Shown here piece by piece: positions 1 to 5,226 of a stretch of DNA of 5,226 nucleotides. Made by a program: the position numbers and the translations under genes. Positions within the stretch are counted from its first letter, which is position 1, and each line of letters starts with the position of its first letter. Source of the stretch: an uncultured Schwartzia sp. (GTDB taxonomy: Bacteria; Bacillota; Negativicutes; Selenomonadales; Selenomonadaceae); assembly GCA_905373705.1 (NCBI GenBank), contig CAJPUA010000095.1:1-5226 (forward strand), given 5' to 3'. Below the pieces are notes generated by a model. The model was not told where the DNA came from. It searched no databases and was given only the letters and a program-made list of their open reading frames with translations.

Positions 1-344
1 ATCCAACGGAGCAGGGCAACCCGAATAACGTCAAGGTTGTTACCGACCGGCAGGGTTACGCGCTGTACTTTTCCCGCTCCCTCTTGCCGTATCCGCGAAA
101 CGAGGGGAAAGCGAGCGTCTTTAAACACATCGGTATTTACGCTTACCGGCGTGAGTTTCTCTTACGGTACGCGAAAATGCCGCCGACGCCTCTGGAACAG
201 GCGGAGTCCTTAGAGCAGCTCCGGGCGCTGGAGAATGGATACCGTATCAAGGTCATCCGTACCGAGCACCATTTTGTCGGCGTCGACACGCCGGAGGATC
301 TGGCGCGGGCGAATGAGATATATAAGGCGCGGAGCCTTTCCTGA
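1..344 (+). CDS. kdsB: 3-deoxy-manno-octulosonate cytidylyltransferase (CMP-Kdo synthetase), C-terminal part
   Basis: Cytoplasmic enzyme that activates Kdo with CTP to CMP-Kdo, the donor used by the Kdo transferase WaaA on lipid A. The frame is open from the window edge (first full codon at base 3) and gives 113 residues, roughly the last 45% of a family usually near 250 residues. Visible family marks are NPNNVKVVTD at the edge, YALYFSRS followed by PYPR, GIYAYRREFL, the TPLEQAESLEQLR stretch, and GVDTPEDL near the C-terminus. The Asp of GVDTP (codon at 285-287) aligns with E. coli Asp235, a Mg-binding residue. An internal TTG at 84 could be taken as a start, but the family sequence continues upstream of it, so it is not one. 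The stop is TGA at 342-344, and kdsA follows after 48 bases. The N-terminal nucleotide-binding half lies outside the window. Confidence 0.96.
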   Translation, partial: PTEQGNPNNVKVVTDRQGYALYFSRSLLPYPRNEGKASVFKHIGIYAYRREFLLRYAKMPPTPLEQAESLEQLRALENGYRIKVIRTEHHFVGVDTPEDLARANEIYKARSLS

Positions 345-392
345 AAGAGGCGACGCGGTGGGGAAGACAGGCGTGGCGAAAGGAGCATTCGT

Positions 393-1220
393 ATGAATAC
401 GGTCAGGGTAGCAGATTTTGAGATTGGCGCAGGCAATCCGCTGGCGCTTTTGGCGGGCCCTTGCGTCCTGGAGAGCTTGGAGCGGTGCCTCTATATCGGT
501 CGGACGATCCGGGACATTACCCGGCGGCTGGGCATTCCCTATGTGTTTAAGGCCTCCTTCGATAAGGCGAACCGCTCGTCCTTTAATGGATTCCGCGGCC
601 CCGGCCTCGTCAAGGGATTGGAAATGCTCCAAACGATTAAGGATGAGCTGGGAGTACCCATCATCACCGACATTCACACCGAGGCGCAGGCCGCGCCCGC
701 CGCGAAGGTCGCGGATATTCTCCAGATTCCGGCGTTTCTCTGCCGCCAGACGGATCTTCTCTACACGGCGGCGCAGACGGGGCGGGTGATTAACGTCAAA
801 AAAGGGCAATTTCTTGCGCCGAAGGATATGCGCAACGTTGTCGATAAGCTCCTCGAGGGCGGCAATTCGAATATCCTGCTGACGGAGCGGGGGGCGTCCT
901 TCGGTTACAACAATCTCGTCGTCGATATGCGGAGCTTTCCTATCATGCGCTCCTTTGGGTATCCCGTCGTTTTTGACGCGACGCACAGCGTACAGCTCCC
1001 GGGGGGAGCCGGAACCAGCTCGGGAGGAAATCGCGAATATGTAGAATATCTCGCGCGGGCGGCGGTGGGAGCGGGCGTGGACGCGCTCTTTATGGAGGTT
1101 CATGATAATCCCGAGGAGGCCCTCTGCGACGGACCGAACAGCGTTTATCTCGATAAACTGGAAGACCTTTTGAAGGACGCCCTGGCGATCTATAATATCG
1201 TCCGTCCCAGGCTCGCCTGA
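393..1220 (+). CDS. kdsA: 2-dehydro-3-deoxyphosphooctonate aldolase (Kdo-8-phosphate synthase), class II metal-dependent type
   Basis: Cytoplasmic enzyme that condenses phosphoenolpyruvate with D-arabinose 5-phosphate to Kdo 8-phosphate and phosphate. The 275-residue protein is a full-length single TIM-barrel domain (E. coli 284, Aquifex aeolicus about 267). Visible motifs are GPCVLES (22-28), FKASFDKANRSS (52-63), RGPG (68-71), ITDIHTEAQA (91-100), AFLCRQTDLL (114-123), INVKKGQF (133-140), TERGASFGYNNLVVDM (174-189) and DATH (195-198). Cys24, His198, Glu235 and Asp246 match the metal ligands Cys11, His185, Glu222 and Asp233 of the A. aeolicus enzyme, all at a constant offset of 13. Metal-independent enzymes such as E. 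coli KdsA have Asn in place of the Cys. The ATG at 393 has AAAGGAG at 379-385, 7 bases upstream. It sits between kdsB and kdsD, the other steps of its own pathway. Confidence 0.98.
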   Translation: MNTVRVADFEIGAGNPLALLAGPCVLESLERCLYIGRTIRDITRRLGIPYVFKASFDKANRSSFNGFRGPGLVKGLEMLQTIKDELGVPIITDIHTEAQAAPAAKVADILQIPAFLCRQTDLLYTAAQTGRVINVKKGQFLAPKDMRNVVDKLLEGGNSNILLTERGASFGYNNLVVDMRSFPIMRSFGYPVVFDATHSVQLPGGAGTSSGGNREYVEYLARAAVGAGVDALFMEVHDNPEEALCDGPNSVYLDKLEDLLKDALAIYNIVRPRLA

Positions 1221-1233
1221 CGCACTGAATTTT

Positions 1234-1241
1234 GGAGGAGG
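1234..1241 (+). promoter_or_regulatory. Ribosome binding site fixing the GTG start of kdsD
   Basis: GGAGGAGG at 1234-1241 lies 10 bases before the GTG at 1252. No ATG occurs in the kdsD frame until codon 72, which is already inside the catalytic domain. This site together with the GTG therefore sets the start. Confidence 0.8.
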
Positions 1242-1251
1242 CCGGCACAGC

Positions 1252-2220
1252 GTGATCAAAGAGAAGGCTATCGAAACGTTAGAAATCGAAATCGGCGCGC
1301 TGCAAAAACTCATCGACCGCGTGGACGACGAGTTTGAAGCGGCGGTGCGCGCTATTTTGGACTGCAAGGCCCGCGTCATCGTCACCGGGATCGGAAAATC
1401 CGGGCATGTGGGGCAGAAGATCGCGGCCAGCCTTGCCAGTACGGGGACGCCGTCATTTTTCATGCATCCGGCGGAGGCTTTCCACGGCGATCTGGGCATG
1501 GTGACGCCGCAGGATATTGTGCTGGCGATCTCAAACAGCGGCGAGACGAACGAGATCGTGAATATCCTGCCGGTCATCCGGCGGATCGGCGCGCCGATCA
1601 TCGCGCTCTGCGGCAAGCGGGCGTCGACGCTGGGGAAAAACGCCGATTACTTCATCGACGCCGGGGTGGAGCGCGAGGCCTGCCCGCTGGGGCTCGCCCC
1701 CACGGCCAGCACAACGGCGGCGCTGGCGATGGGGGATGCAATTACCATGGCGGCGATGGCGGCGCGCAACTTTACGGCGCAGGATTTCGCCATGTTCCAC
1801 CCCGGCGGTTCGCTGGGGCGCCGCCTGCTCTTGACCGTAGGGGACGTCATGCACAGCGGCGAGGATAATCCGACGATTTCCTGTGACAAGACGGCGAAGG
1901 AGGCGCTTTTCGTCATGACAGCGAAGGGGGTCGGCGCGACTTCCGTCGTCGACGCGGCGGGGCGCTTTATCGGGCTGGTGACAGATGGCGACGTTCGCCG
2001 CTGCCTGGCGAAAGGCAGCGAGTTTTTAGAGGAGCCGGTGGAAACCTTTATGACCCGTAACCCGGCGACGATCACGGCGGGAAAATTAGCGGCTTCGGCG
2101 CTTTCTATCATGGAAAAGCATCAGCCGCGTCCCATTACTGTGCTTCCGGTGGTCGACGAAGCCGGGAGCCCCGTAGGTATCGTCCATCTGACCGACCTTC
2201 TGCGGCAGGGGGTCGTCTAG
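1252..2220 (+). CDS. kdsD: D-arabinose 5-phosphate isomerase (KpsF/GutQ family)
   Basis: Cytoplasmic aldose-ketose isomerase that converts D-ribulose 5-phosphate to D-arabinose 5-phosphate, the first committed step to Kdo. The 322 residues (E. coli KdsD 328) hold an N-terminal helix, a SIS sugar-phosphate domain (about 35-180) and two CBS domains (about 195-255 and 262-322). Visible motifs are TGIGKSGH (45-52), HPAEAFHGDLGM (72-83), ISNSGET (93-99), EACPLGLAPTASTT (142-155) and FHPGGSLGRRLL (182-193). Lys49, Glu101, Glu142 and His183 correspond to E. coli Lys59, Glu111, Glu152 and His193, all at an offset of 10, so the active site looks intact. The second CBS ends with LTDLLRQGVV, like the E. 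coli C-terminus. GutQ or KpsF paralogues have the same fold, but the position between kdsA and kdsC supports the KdsD role. The start is GTG, and the kdsC start lies one base after the TAG stop. Confidence 0.96.
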   Translation: MIKEKAIETLEIEIGALQKLIDRVDDEFEAAVRAILDCKARVIVTGIGKSGHVGQKIAASLASTGTPSFFMHPAEAFHGDLGMVTPQDIVLAISNSGETNEIVNILPVIRRIGAPIIALCGKRASTLGKNADYFIDAGVEREACPLGLAPTASTTAALAMGDAITMAAMAARNFTAQDFAMFHPGGSLGRRLLLTVGDVMHSGEDNPTISCDKTAKEALFVMTAKGVGATSVVDAAGRFIGLVTDGDVRRCLAKGSEFLEEPVETFMTRNPATITAGKLAASALSIMEKHQPRPITVLPVVDEAGSPVGIVHLTDLLRQGVV

Positions 2221-2239
2221 CATGAAGGAGGTAAAGGAG
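2207..2239 (+). promoter_or_regulatory. kdsD-kdsC junction with weak upstream and strong downstream Shine-Dalgarno-like motifs
   Basis: The kdsD TAG (2218-2220) and the kdsC ATG (2222-2224) are one base apart. Upstream of the ATG only AGGGGG at 2207-2212 resembles a ribosome binding site. Immediately after the ATG come AAGGAGGT (2225-2232) and AAAGGAG (2233-2239), which encode the first residues of KdsC. No start codon in the kdsC frame lies at a usual distance from them: the next ATG is at 2258, 18 or more bases away. I infer that kdsC is translated by coupling to kdsD. The downstream motifs may be accidental. Confidence 0.45.
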
Positions 2240-2749
2240 CGCGCCGCTGCCGTTCGAATGCTCGTCCTCGACGTTGACGGGACGCTGACGGACGGCGGGA
2301 TATACATCGGCGCGACGGGGGAGCTTTTCAAGCGCTTCGACATTAAAGACGGGCTGGGAATTGCGCTCTGGCACAGGGCGGGAGGGAAAACCGCCGTCAT
2401 TACCGGGCGGACGTCGCCGATTTTAGAAGCGCGGGCGCGGGAGCTTAAAATCACCGCTCTTTGGCAAGGCCGTCTTGATAAGGCTGCTGCCTACCAAGAG
2501 CTTAAAACACGGTACAGCCTCACGGACGAGGCGATCGCCTATATCGGCGACGACCTCGTCGATCTCCCGGTCATGCAGCAAGCTGGGTTTGCCGCCGCTC
2601 CGGCAGACGCGGTGTCCGAAGTGCGCCAGCGAGCGCACTTTGTCGCTTCCCATCGGAGCGGAAACGGCGCCGTCCGGGAGATCATTGAGTTTATCCTTCA
2701 GGCGCAAGGACGGTGGGAAGAGATGGTCGCGCGTTTTCTGATTTCCTGA
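2222..2749 (+). CDS. kdsC: 3-deoxy-D-manno-octulosonate 8-phosphate phosphatase (HAD superfamily)
   Basis: Cytoplasmic Mg-dependent phosphatase that hydrolyses Kdo 8-phosphate to Kdo and phosphate, upstream of KdsB. The 175-residue protein is a compact HAD enzyme with no large cap domain, as expected for KdsC, which forms tetramers (E. coli 188 residues with a longer N-terminal lead). HAD motif I is LDVDGT (16-21) with nucleophile Asp17 and Asp19. Motif II is TGR (61-63), the motif III Lys is Lys87, and motif IV is GDDLVD (109-114). The C-terminal GNGAVREI (147-154) is the conserved KdsC tail that reaches the neighbouring active site. The ATG at 2222 is preferred over ATG 2258 (codon 13), because the later one would remove the helix before the first beta strand. 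It follows kdsD by one base. A 55-base gap with a hairpin separates it from the acyltransferase gene. Confidence 0.96.
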   Translation: MKEVKERAAAVRMLVLDVDGTLTDGGIYIGATGELFKRFDIKDGLGIALWHRAGGKTAVITGRTSPILEARARELKITALWQGRLDKAAAYQELKTRYSLTDEAIAYIGDDLVDLPVMQQAGFAAAPADAVSEVRQRAHFVASHRSGNGAVREIIEFILQAQGRWEEMVARFLIS

Positions 2750-2763
2750 TTGAACCGCGCATG

Positions 2764-2786
2764 GCTGCTTTGGTAAGGAAAGCAGC
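2764..2786 (+). other. Perfect 8-bp inverted repeat (RNA hairpin candidate) between kdsC and the acyltransferase gene
   Basis: GCTGCTTT (2764-2771) and AAAGCAGC (2779-2786) are exact reverse complements around a 7-base loop, GGTAAGG. A G-T pair (2763/2787) could extend the stem. It lies in the longest gap of the window, 15 bases after the kdsC stop and just before the ribosome binding site of the next gene. Only TTT follows the stem, so it is a poor intrinsic terminator. It could be an attenuator, a processing or stability element, or chance. Confidence 0.55.
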
Positions 2787-2804
2787 TTTACGGGAGGAAC
2801 CGTT

Positions 2805-3725
2805 ATGCTTTATTGGTTGTTGATGCTTTTGAGCCGGGCGATCTGCTGTCTGCCGCATCGCGCCCTATTGACATTGGGGCGGGGAGCCGGTATCCTGTAT
2901 TACAGATTCATAAAAAAACAGCGCGAACGAGCGATCCGCCAGATGATGGACGGCCTGTCCATTTCGAAGGAAGAAGCGAAGAAGCTGGTCAAAGCTTCGT
3001 TCGTCAATTTGGCGACGAATGTTTTTGAGATTTTATACATGCCGCGGCTCAACGAAAAGAATTTTCGCGAATACATTGAGATCGAGCATCTGGAGCGCAT
3101 GAAAGCGGCGCTGGCGGAAGGCCATGGCGTCGTCGTCCTGACCGGCCATGTGGGAACATGGGAGTGGCTGTCGGCAGCGTTTACGCTTTCGGGGCTGCCG
3201 GTAACCGCCATCGCCAAGCCCCAGCCGAACGAGCAGTACACACGCGTTTTGAACGATCTTCGGGCGACGATTCATGTGGAGATATTTTCCCGCGGCACGA
3301 GCGAGCTTCTGGCGGCGGCCCGCGCCTTAAAGCAGGGAAAGATCCTTGGCTTTCTGGCAGATCAGGACGCCGGGCCGGGCGGAGCGTTTATTGATTTTCT
3401 CGGCCGCCCGGCGTCGACGCCCATGGGGCCGGCAGTGTTCGCCCGAAAGTTTAACGCCCCGGTCCTTCCCGCTTTTATTCTGCGGAAGAAAGACGGCCGT
3501 CACCGGGTCGTTATCGGCGAAGCGCTTCGCTACGAGGATCACGGGGACACGGACCGGGATCTTTATGATTTCACAGTGAAAATGACGCGGATTTTAGAGC
3601 GCGTCGTGCGGGAAAACCCCACCCAGTGGCTGTGGTTTCAGAAGCGCTGGAACACGCCGCCGGAGGAAAAACACGTCAAGCATCATACCGTGACCGCGGG
3701 GGAGGATAAAACGGCGCATGAATAG
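2805..3725 (+). CDS. Lipid A secondary acyltransferase, LpxL/HtrB (LPLAT) family
   Basis: Predicted inner-membrane-associated enzyme that transfers a fatty acyl chain to Kdo-lipid A (lauroyl or myristoyl transferase family). It has 306 residues, like E. coli LpxL (306). Residues 1-35 form a hydrophobic N-terminal segment followed by a basic stretch (IKKQRERAIRQMM, 36-48). The catalytic H-X4-E motif is TGHVGTWEW (113-121), with His115 and Glu120. Many relatives have Asn where Thr118 stands. Next come LADQDAG (174-180), the DFLGRPAST stretch (187-195) and APVLPAF (208-214). NPTQWLWFQKRW (261-272) is the family C-terminal signature. The polar His- and Lys-rich tail after residue 273 contains the lptC ribosome binding site. 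The start has GGGAGG at 2792-2797, 7 bases before the ATG. The acyl chain and position cannot be told from sequence, so no lpxL or lpxM symbol is given. Confidence 0.92.
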   Translation: MLYWLLMLLSRAICCLPHRALLTLGRGAGILYYRFIKKQRERAIRQMMDGLSISKEEAKKLVKASFVNLATNVFEILYMPRLNEKNFREYIEIEHLERMKAALAEGHGVVVLTGHVGTWEWLSAAFTLSGLPVTAIAKPQPNEQYTRVLNDLRATIHVEIFSRGTSELLAAARALKQGKILGFLADQDAGPGGAFIDFLGRPASTPMGPAVFARKFNAPVLPAFILRKKDGRHRVVIGEALRYEDHGDTDRDLYDFTVKMTRILERVVRENPTQWLWFQKRWNTPPEEKHVKHHTVTAGEDKTAHE

Positions 3726-4257
3726 GAAAAGTACAATGCTGATCGCCGCGGCGGTCTTGCTTATCGCCGGTGGGATTTTCTGGACGATTGTTACGGTTCC
3801 GGAGGAAACGCCTGAGGAAGCGCCCGACGAACCAAAGATCATGGAATACCAGTCAAATTTCCTCAGCGAGGAACGTCACGGGCGGGTAATCTGGGATATT
3901 AAGGCGGAGACGACAAGCGTCGATATGGCGACGCAGGCGACGGTATTCAAAAACCCCGTTGGTCATTATTATCAAGAGGACGGCAACGTCTTGACCCTGA
4001 CCGCGGCGAGCGGGACGTATGACAGCGCTACGAAAAACGTGAAGCTCTCCGGCGGCGCTAAGGCGACGACGTCGGACGGCGGCGTCCTGACAAGCGACAC
4101 CCTGGAATGGGTTGCCGGCGAAGATCGGCTGGTCGCGGCGGGAAAAGCGGTTCTGACTCGCCAGGACCTGGAGGCGCGAGGCGATAAAATTGAAGCGCGG
4201 GAAGCGTTTTCCGTTTTCCGTGCCGAAGGCAGCGCTTATATAAAAAAGGAGAATTGA
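3718..4257 (+). CDS. lptC: LPS export system protein LptC
   Basis: Bitopic inner-membrane protein of the LptB2FGC extractor. It receives LPS from LptFG and passes it to LptA in the periplasm. The 179 residues (E. coli LptC 191) have a short basic N-terminus, one membrane segment (about 7-26), a Pro- and Glu-rich linker (28-40) and a beta-rich periplasmic domain (about 41-175). Repeating strand patterns such as TLTAASGTYDSATKNVKLSGG (93-113, in part) and LTSDTLEW (124-131) fit the beta-jellyroll shared with LptA. Overall conservation is low, so the call rests on length, topology, the strand pattern and its place directly before lptA. The ATG at 3718 overlaps the acyltransferase end by 8 bases, with GGAGG at 3701-3705 upstream. 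ATG at codon 7 is possible but would remove the charged lead. The stop is 4 bases before lptA. Confidence 0.88.
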   Translation: MNRKSTMLIAAAVLLIAGGIFWTIVTVPEETPEEAPDEPKIMEYQSNFLSEERHGRVIWDIKAETTSVDMATQATVFKNPVGHYYQEDGNVLTLTAASGTYDSATKNVKLSGGAKATTSDGGVLTSDTLEWVAGEDRLVAAGKAVLTRQDLEARGDKIEAREAFSVFRAEGSAYIKKEN

Positions 4258-4261
4258 CAGC

Positions 4262-4954
4262 ATGGATATGCGCAGGGGAATAAGAACGGGAGCGGCGGTT
4301 TTCTTAGCGGCGTGCCTTTTCGGCACGGCGGCCGCGGCAAAAACCGGCAGCGACGCGGCGGAGCTTCAGGCGGATACGGTGGAGTACAACGCCAAGACGG
4401 GTGAAATGACGGCGACCGGACACGTCGTTATGAAGCAGGGGGACGGCGTTGCCAGCGCGGAGAACGCGACCTACAATACGAAAACGAAACAGGGCAAAAT
4501 GACCGGCGGCGTCGTCGCGGACCGTGACGGGACGCATTTGACCTGCGATGTGTTTCATGTCCTTTCTGACACACAGTTTTTGGCAGAGGGAAACGTCCAC
4601 GGGACAAAAGAAGATAAGTCCTTCACCGGGCCCCAAGCCGAATATTTTACGGACCAGGAGTACGTTCGTATGACCGCAGGCGGCACGATCACGACGCAGG
4701 ACGGCACCTTTACCGCCGATTATATGGAAGGCTGGATGAATGACGAGCATTGTAAGGGCGTAGGCTCCGCGCATGTCGTCAGCCCGCCGCGCCAGTTTGA
4801 AGGCGGCGGCGACGAGGCTGAATATTTTGGTAAGGAAAGTGGGAAGCTCGTTTTGACGGGGAACGCGTGGGCGATCCAGGAAAACAATACCCTGCGGAGC
4901 CAGCGTTTGACGGTTTATCTGAATGAAACACAAGAAGCGCCGGCAGGCGAATGA
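4262..4954 (+). CDS. lptA: LPS transport periplasmic protein LptA (OstA-like beta-jellyroll)
   Basis: Periplasmic protein that bridges LptC at the inner membrane and LptD at the outer membrane, forming the beta-jellyroll slide for LPS. It has 230 residues and is longer than E. coli LptA (185). An N-terminal signal peptide (basic 1-8, hydrophobic 10-25) precedes a possible signal peptidase I site after the Ala run (23-26). An LAAC lipobox-like tetrapeptide also occurs (15-18). OstA-type strand repeats follow: LQADTVEYNAKTGEMTATG (35-53), AENATYNTKTKQGKMTGGV (66-84), AEGNVHG (108-114), PQAEYFTDQEYVRMTAG (124-140), FTADYMEG (150-157), DEAEYFGKESGKLVLTG (184-200) and the terminal LRSQRLTVYLNE (211-222). 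The mature part has two cysteines (95 and 164). AAGGAG at 4246-4251 lies 10 bases before the ATG. ATG at codon 3 is an equally plausible start. Confidence 0.92.
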   Translation: MDMRRGIRTGAAVFLAACLFGTAAAAKTGSDAAELQADTVEYNAKTGEMTATGHVVMKQGDGVASAENATYNTKTKQGKMTGGVVADRDGTHLTCDVFHVLSDTQFLAEGNVHGTKEDKSFTGPQAEYFTDQEYVRMTAGGTITTQDGTFTADYMEGWMNDEHCKGVGSAHVVSPPRQFEGGGDEAEYFGKESGKLVLTGNAWAIQENNTLRSQRLTVYLNETQEAPAGE

Positions 4955-4977
4955 TAAGCGGGCGGAGCCTCGCCTTC

Positions 4978-4983
4978 AGGAGA
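4978..4983 (+). promoter_or_regulatory. Ribosome binding site favouring the GTG start of lptB
   Basis: AGGAGA at 4978-4983 is 8 bases before the GTG at 4992, which begins the conserved LptB sequence. The in-frame ATG at 4923 has no comparable motif upstream and directly follows an in-frame TGA. The spacing therefore favours GTG 4992. Confidence 0.75.
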
Positions 4984-4991
4984 ATCAGAGA

Positions 4992-5226
4992 GTGTTCATC
5001 GAAACGCGGGATCTGGTAAAAACCTTCAAAAACCGAAACGTCGTCGATCATGTGTCGGTGCGCGTGGAAACCGGAGAGATCGTCGGTCTGCTGGGCCCGA
5101 ACGGGGCGGGAAAGACGACGACCTTTTACATGATCATCGGGCTGGAGCATCCTACGGCAGGCGAGGTCTACATCGGCGATCTTGAGGTCAGCGCGCTCCC
5201 CATGCACCGTCGGGCGGCGATGGGGC
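4992..5226 (+). CDS. lptB: LPS export ABC transporter ATP-binding protein LptB, N-terminal part
   Basis: Cytoplasmic ATPase whose dimer drives LptFG to extract LPS from the inner membrane. The frame runs off the window end, showing 78 codons of a protein usually near 240 residues. The start of the fold is clear: TRDLVKTF (5-12), VVDHVSVRVETGEIVGLL (17-34), Walker A GPNGAGKTTT (35-44, Lys41), then FYMIIGLEHPTAGEVYIGD (45-63) and LPMHRRAAMG at the edge (69-78). The run GEIVGLLGPNGAGKTTTFYM matches E. coli LptB exactly, which separates it from general ABC ATPases. The Q-loop, signature and Walker B lie beyond the window. The GTG start is chosen for its ribosome binding site. An upstream ATG at 4923 would add 23 mostly charged residues and overlap lptA by 32 bases. 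With GTG, the gap to lptA is 37 bases. lptF and lptG genes are not in view. Confidence 0.95.
   Translation, partial: MFIETRDLVKTFKNRNVVDHVSVRVETGEIVGLLGPNGAGKTTTFYMIIGLEHPTAGEVYIGDLEVSALPMHRRAAMG

Noticed and set aside
84..344. A separate small gene starting at TTG 84
   Set aside because: The same frame continues to the window edge with KdsB family sequence, so this is only the tail of kdsB.
390..401. CGTAT-GA-ATACG inverted repeat over the kdsA start codon
   Set aside because: The 2-base spacer is too short for an RNA hairpin loop, and a 5-bp arm is easily found by chance.
210..1616. A 468-codon open frame on the - strand across kdsB, kdsA and kdsD
   Set aside because: It lies opposite three well-supported genes with intact catalytic motifs, spans their boundaries, has no recognisable domain and is Arg/Pro/Ser-rich. 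It is a shadow of GC-rich codon usage.
2764..2790. The hairpin as an intrinsic (rho-independent) terminator
   Set aside because: Only three T residues follow the stem, and the downstream lpt genes would lack any visible promoter.
2761..2823. A 20-codon frame starting at ATG 2761, covering the hairpin and overlapping the acyltransferase start, as a leader peptide
   Set aside because: There is no ribosome binding site before it, no run of regulatory codons, and no alternative hairpin pairing that I could find. It is likely chance.
4951..5019. ATG at 4951 overlapping the lptA stop (ATGA type) as the lptB start
   Set aside because: It is in a different frame from LptB and meets TAA after 22 codons.
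4304..5207. Two overlapping - strand open frames (4304-4933 and 4779-5207) opposite lptA and lptB
   Set aside because: They have no family resemblance and are low-complexity basic translations, fully antisense to recognised genes.

Overview
The window is an ordinary-looking but informative lipopolysaccharide (LPS) locus. Eight genes run on the + strand with almost no spare DNA: 3' end of kdsB, kdsA, kdsD, kdsC, an LpxL/HtrB-type lipid A acyltransferase, lptC, lptA, and the 5' end of lptB. Both outer genes are cut by the window edges. I see no RNA gene, mobile element, CRISPR array or clear promoter or terminator. No intergenic gap exceeds 55 bases, so nothing over 300 bases is left unexplained.

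Organism: a Gram-negative-type (diderm) bacterium with a GC-rich genome. Strong GGAGG-type ribosome binding sites, a GTG start for kdsD and probably lptB, a metal-dependent (class II) KdsA, and the gathering of Kdo synthesis, lipid A acylation and LPS export in one run all fit the diderm Firmicutes (Negativicutes, e.g. relatives of Selenomonas, Mitsuokella or Megasphaera). This is an inference from gene order and general protein resemblance. Synergistota or another diderm lineage cannot be excluded without a database search.

Layout: bases 1-2749 hold all four Kdo enzymes. KdsD makes arabinose 5-phosphate from ribulose 5-phosphate, KdsA condenses it with phosphoenolpyruvate to Kdo 8-phosphate, KdsC removes the phosphate, and KdsB activates Kdo as CMP-Kdo. 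Bases 2805-3725 encode a membrane-associated acyltransferase expected to add a secondary acyl chain to Kdo-lipid A. Bases 3718-5226 encode three parts of the Lpt machine: LptC (inner-membrane anchored, periplasmic), LptA (periplasmic bridge) and LptB (cytoplasmic ATPase). The order kdsD-kdsC-lptC-lptA-lptB is also that of the E. coli yrb/lpt operon, with the acyltransferase inserted between kdsC and lptC here.

Spacings are 48, 31, 1, 55, -8, 4 and about 37 bases, which suggests one polycistronic transcript with translational coupling at several junctions. The only notable non-coding structure is an 8-bp perfect hairpin in the kdsC-acyltransferase gap. I did not find an undescribed system. The points worth a second look are the KdsA metal site, the acyltransferase position, the hairpin, the kdsC start context, and the LptA and LptB N-termini.
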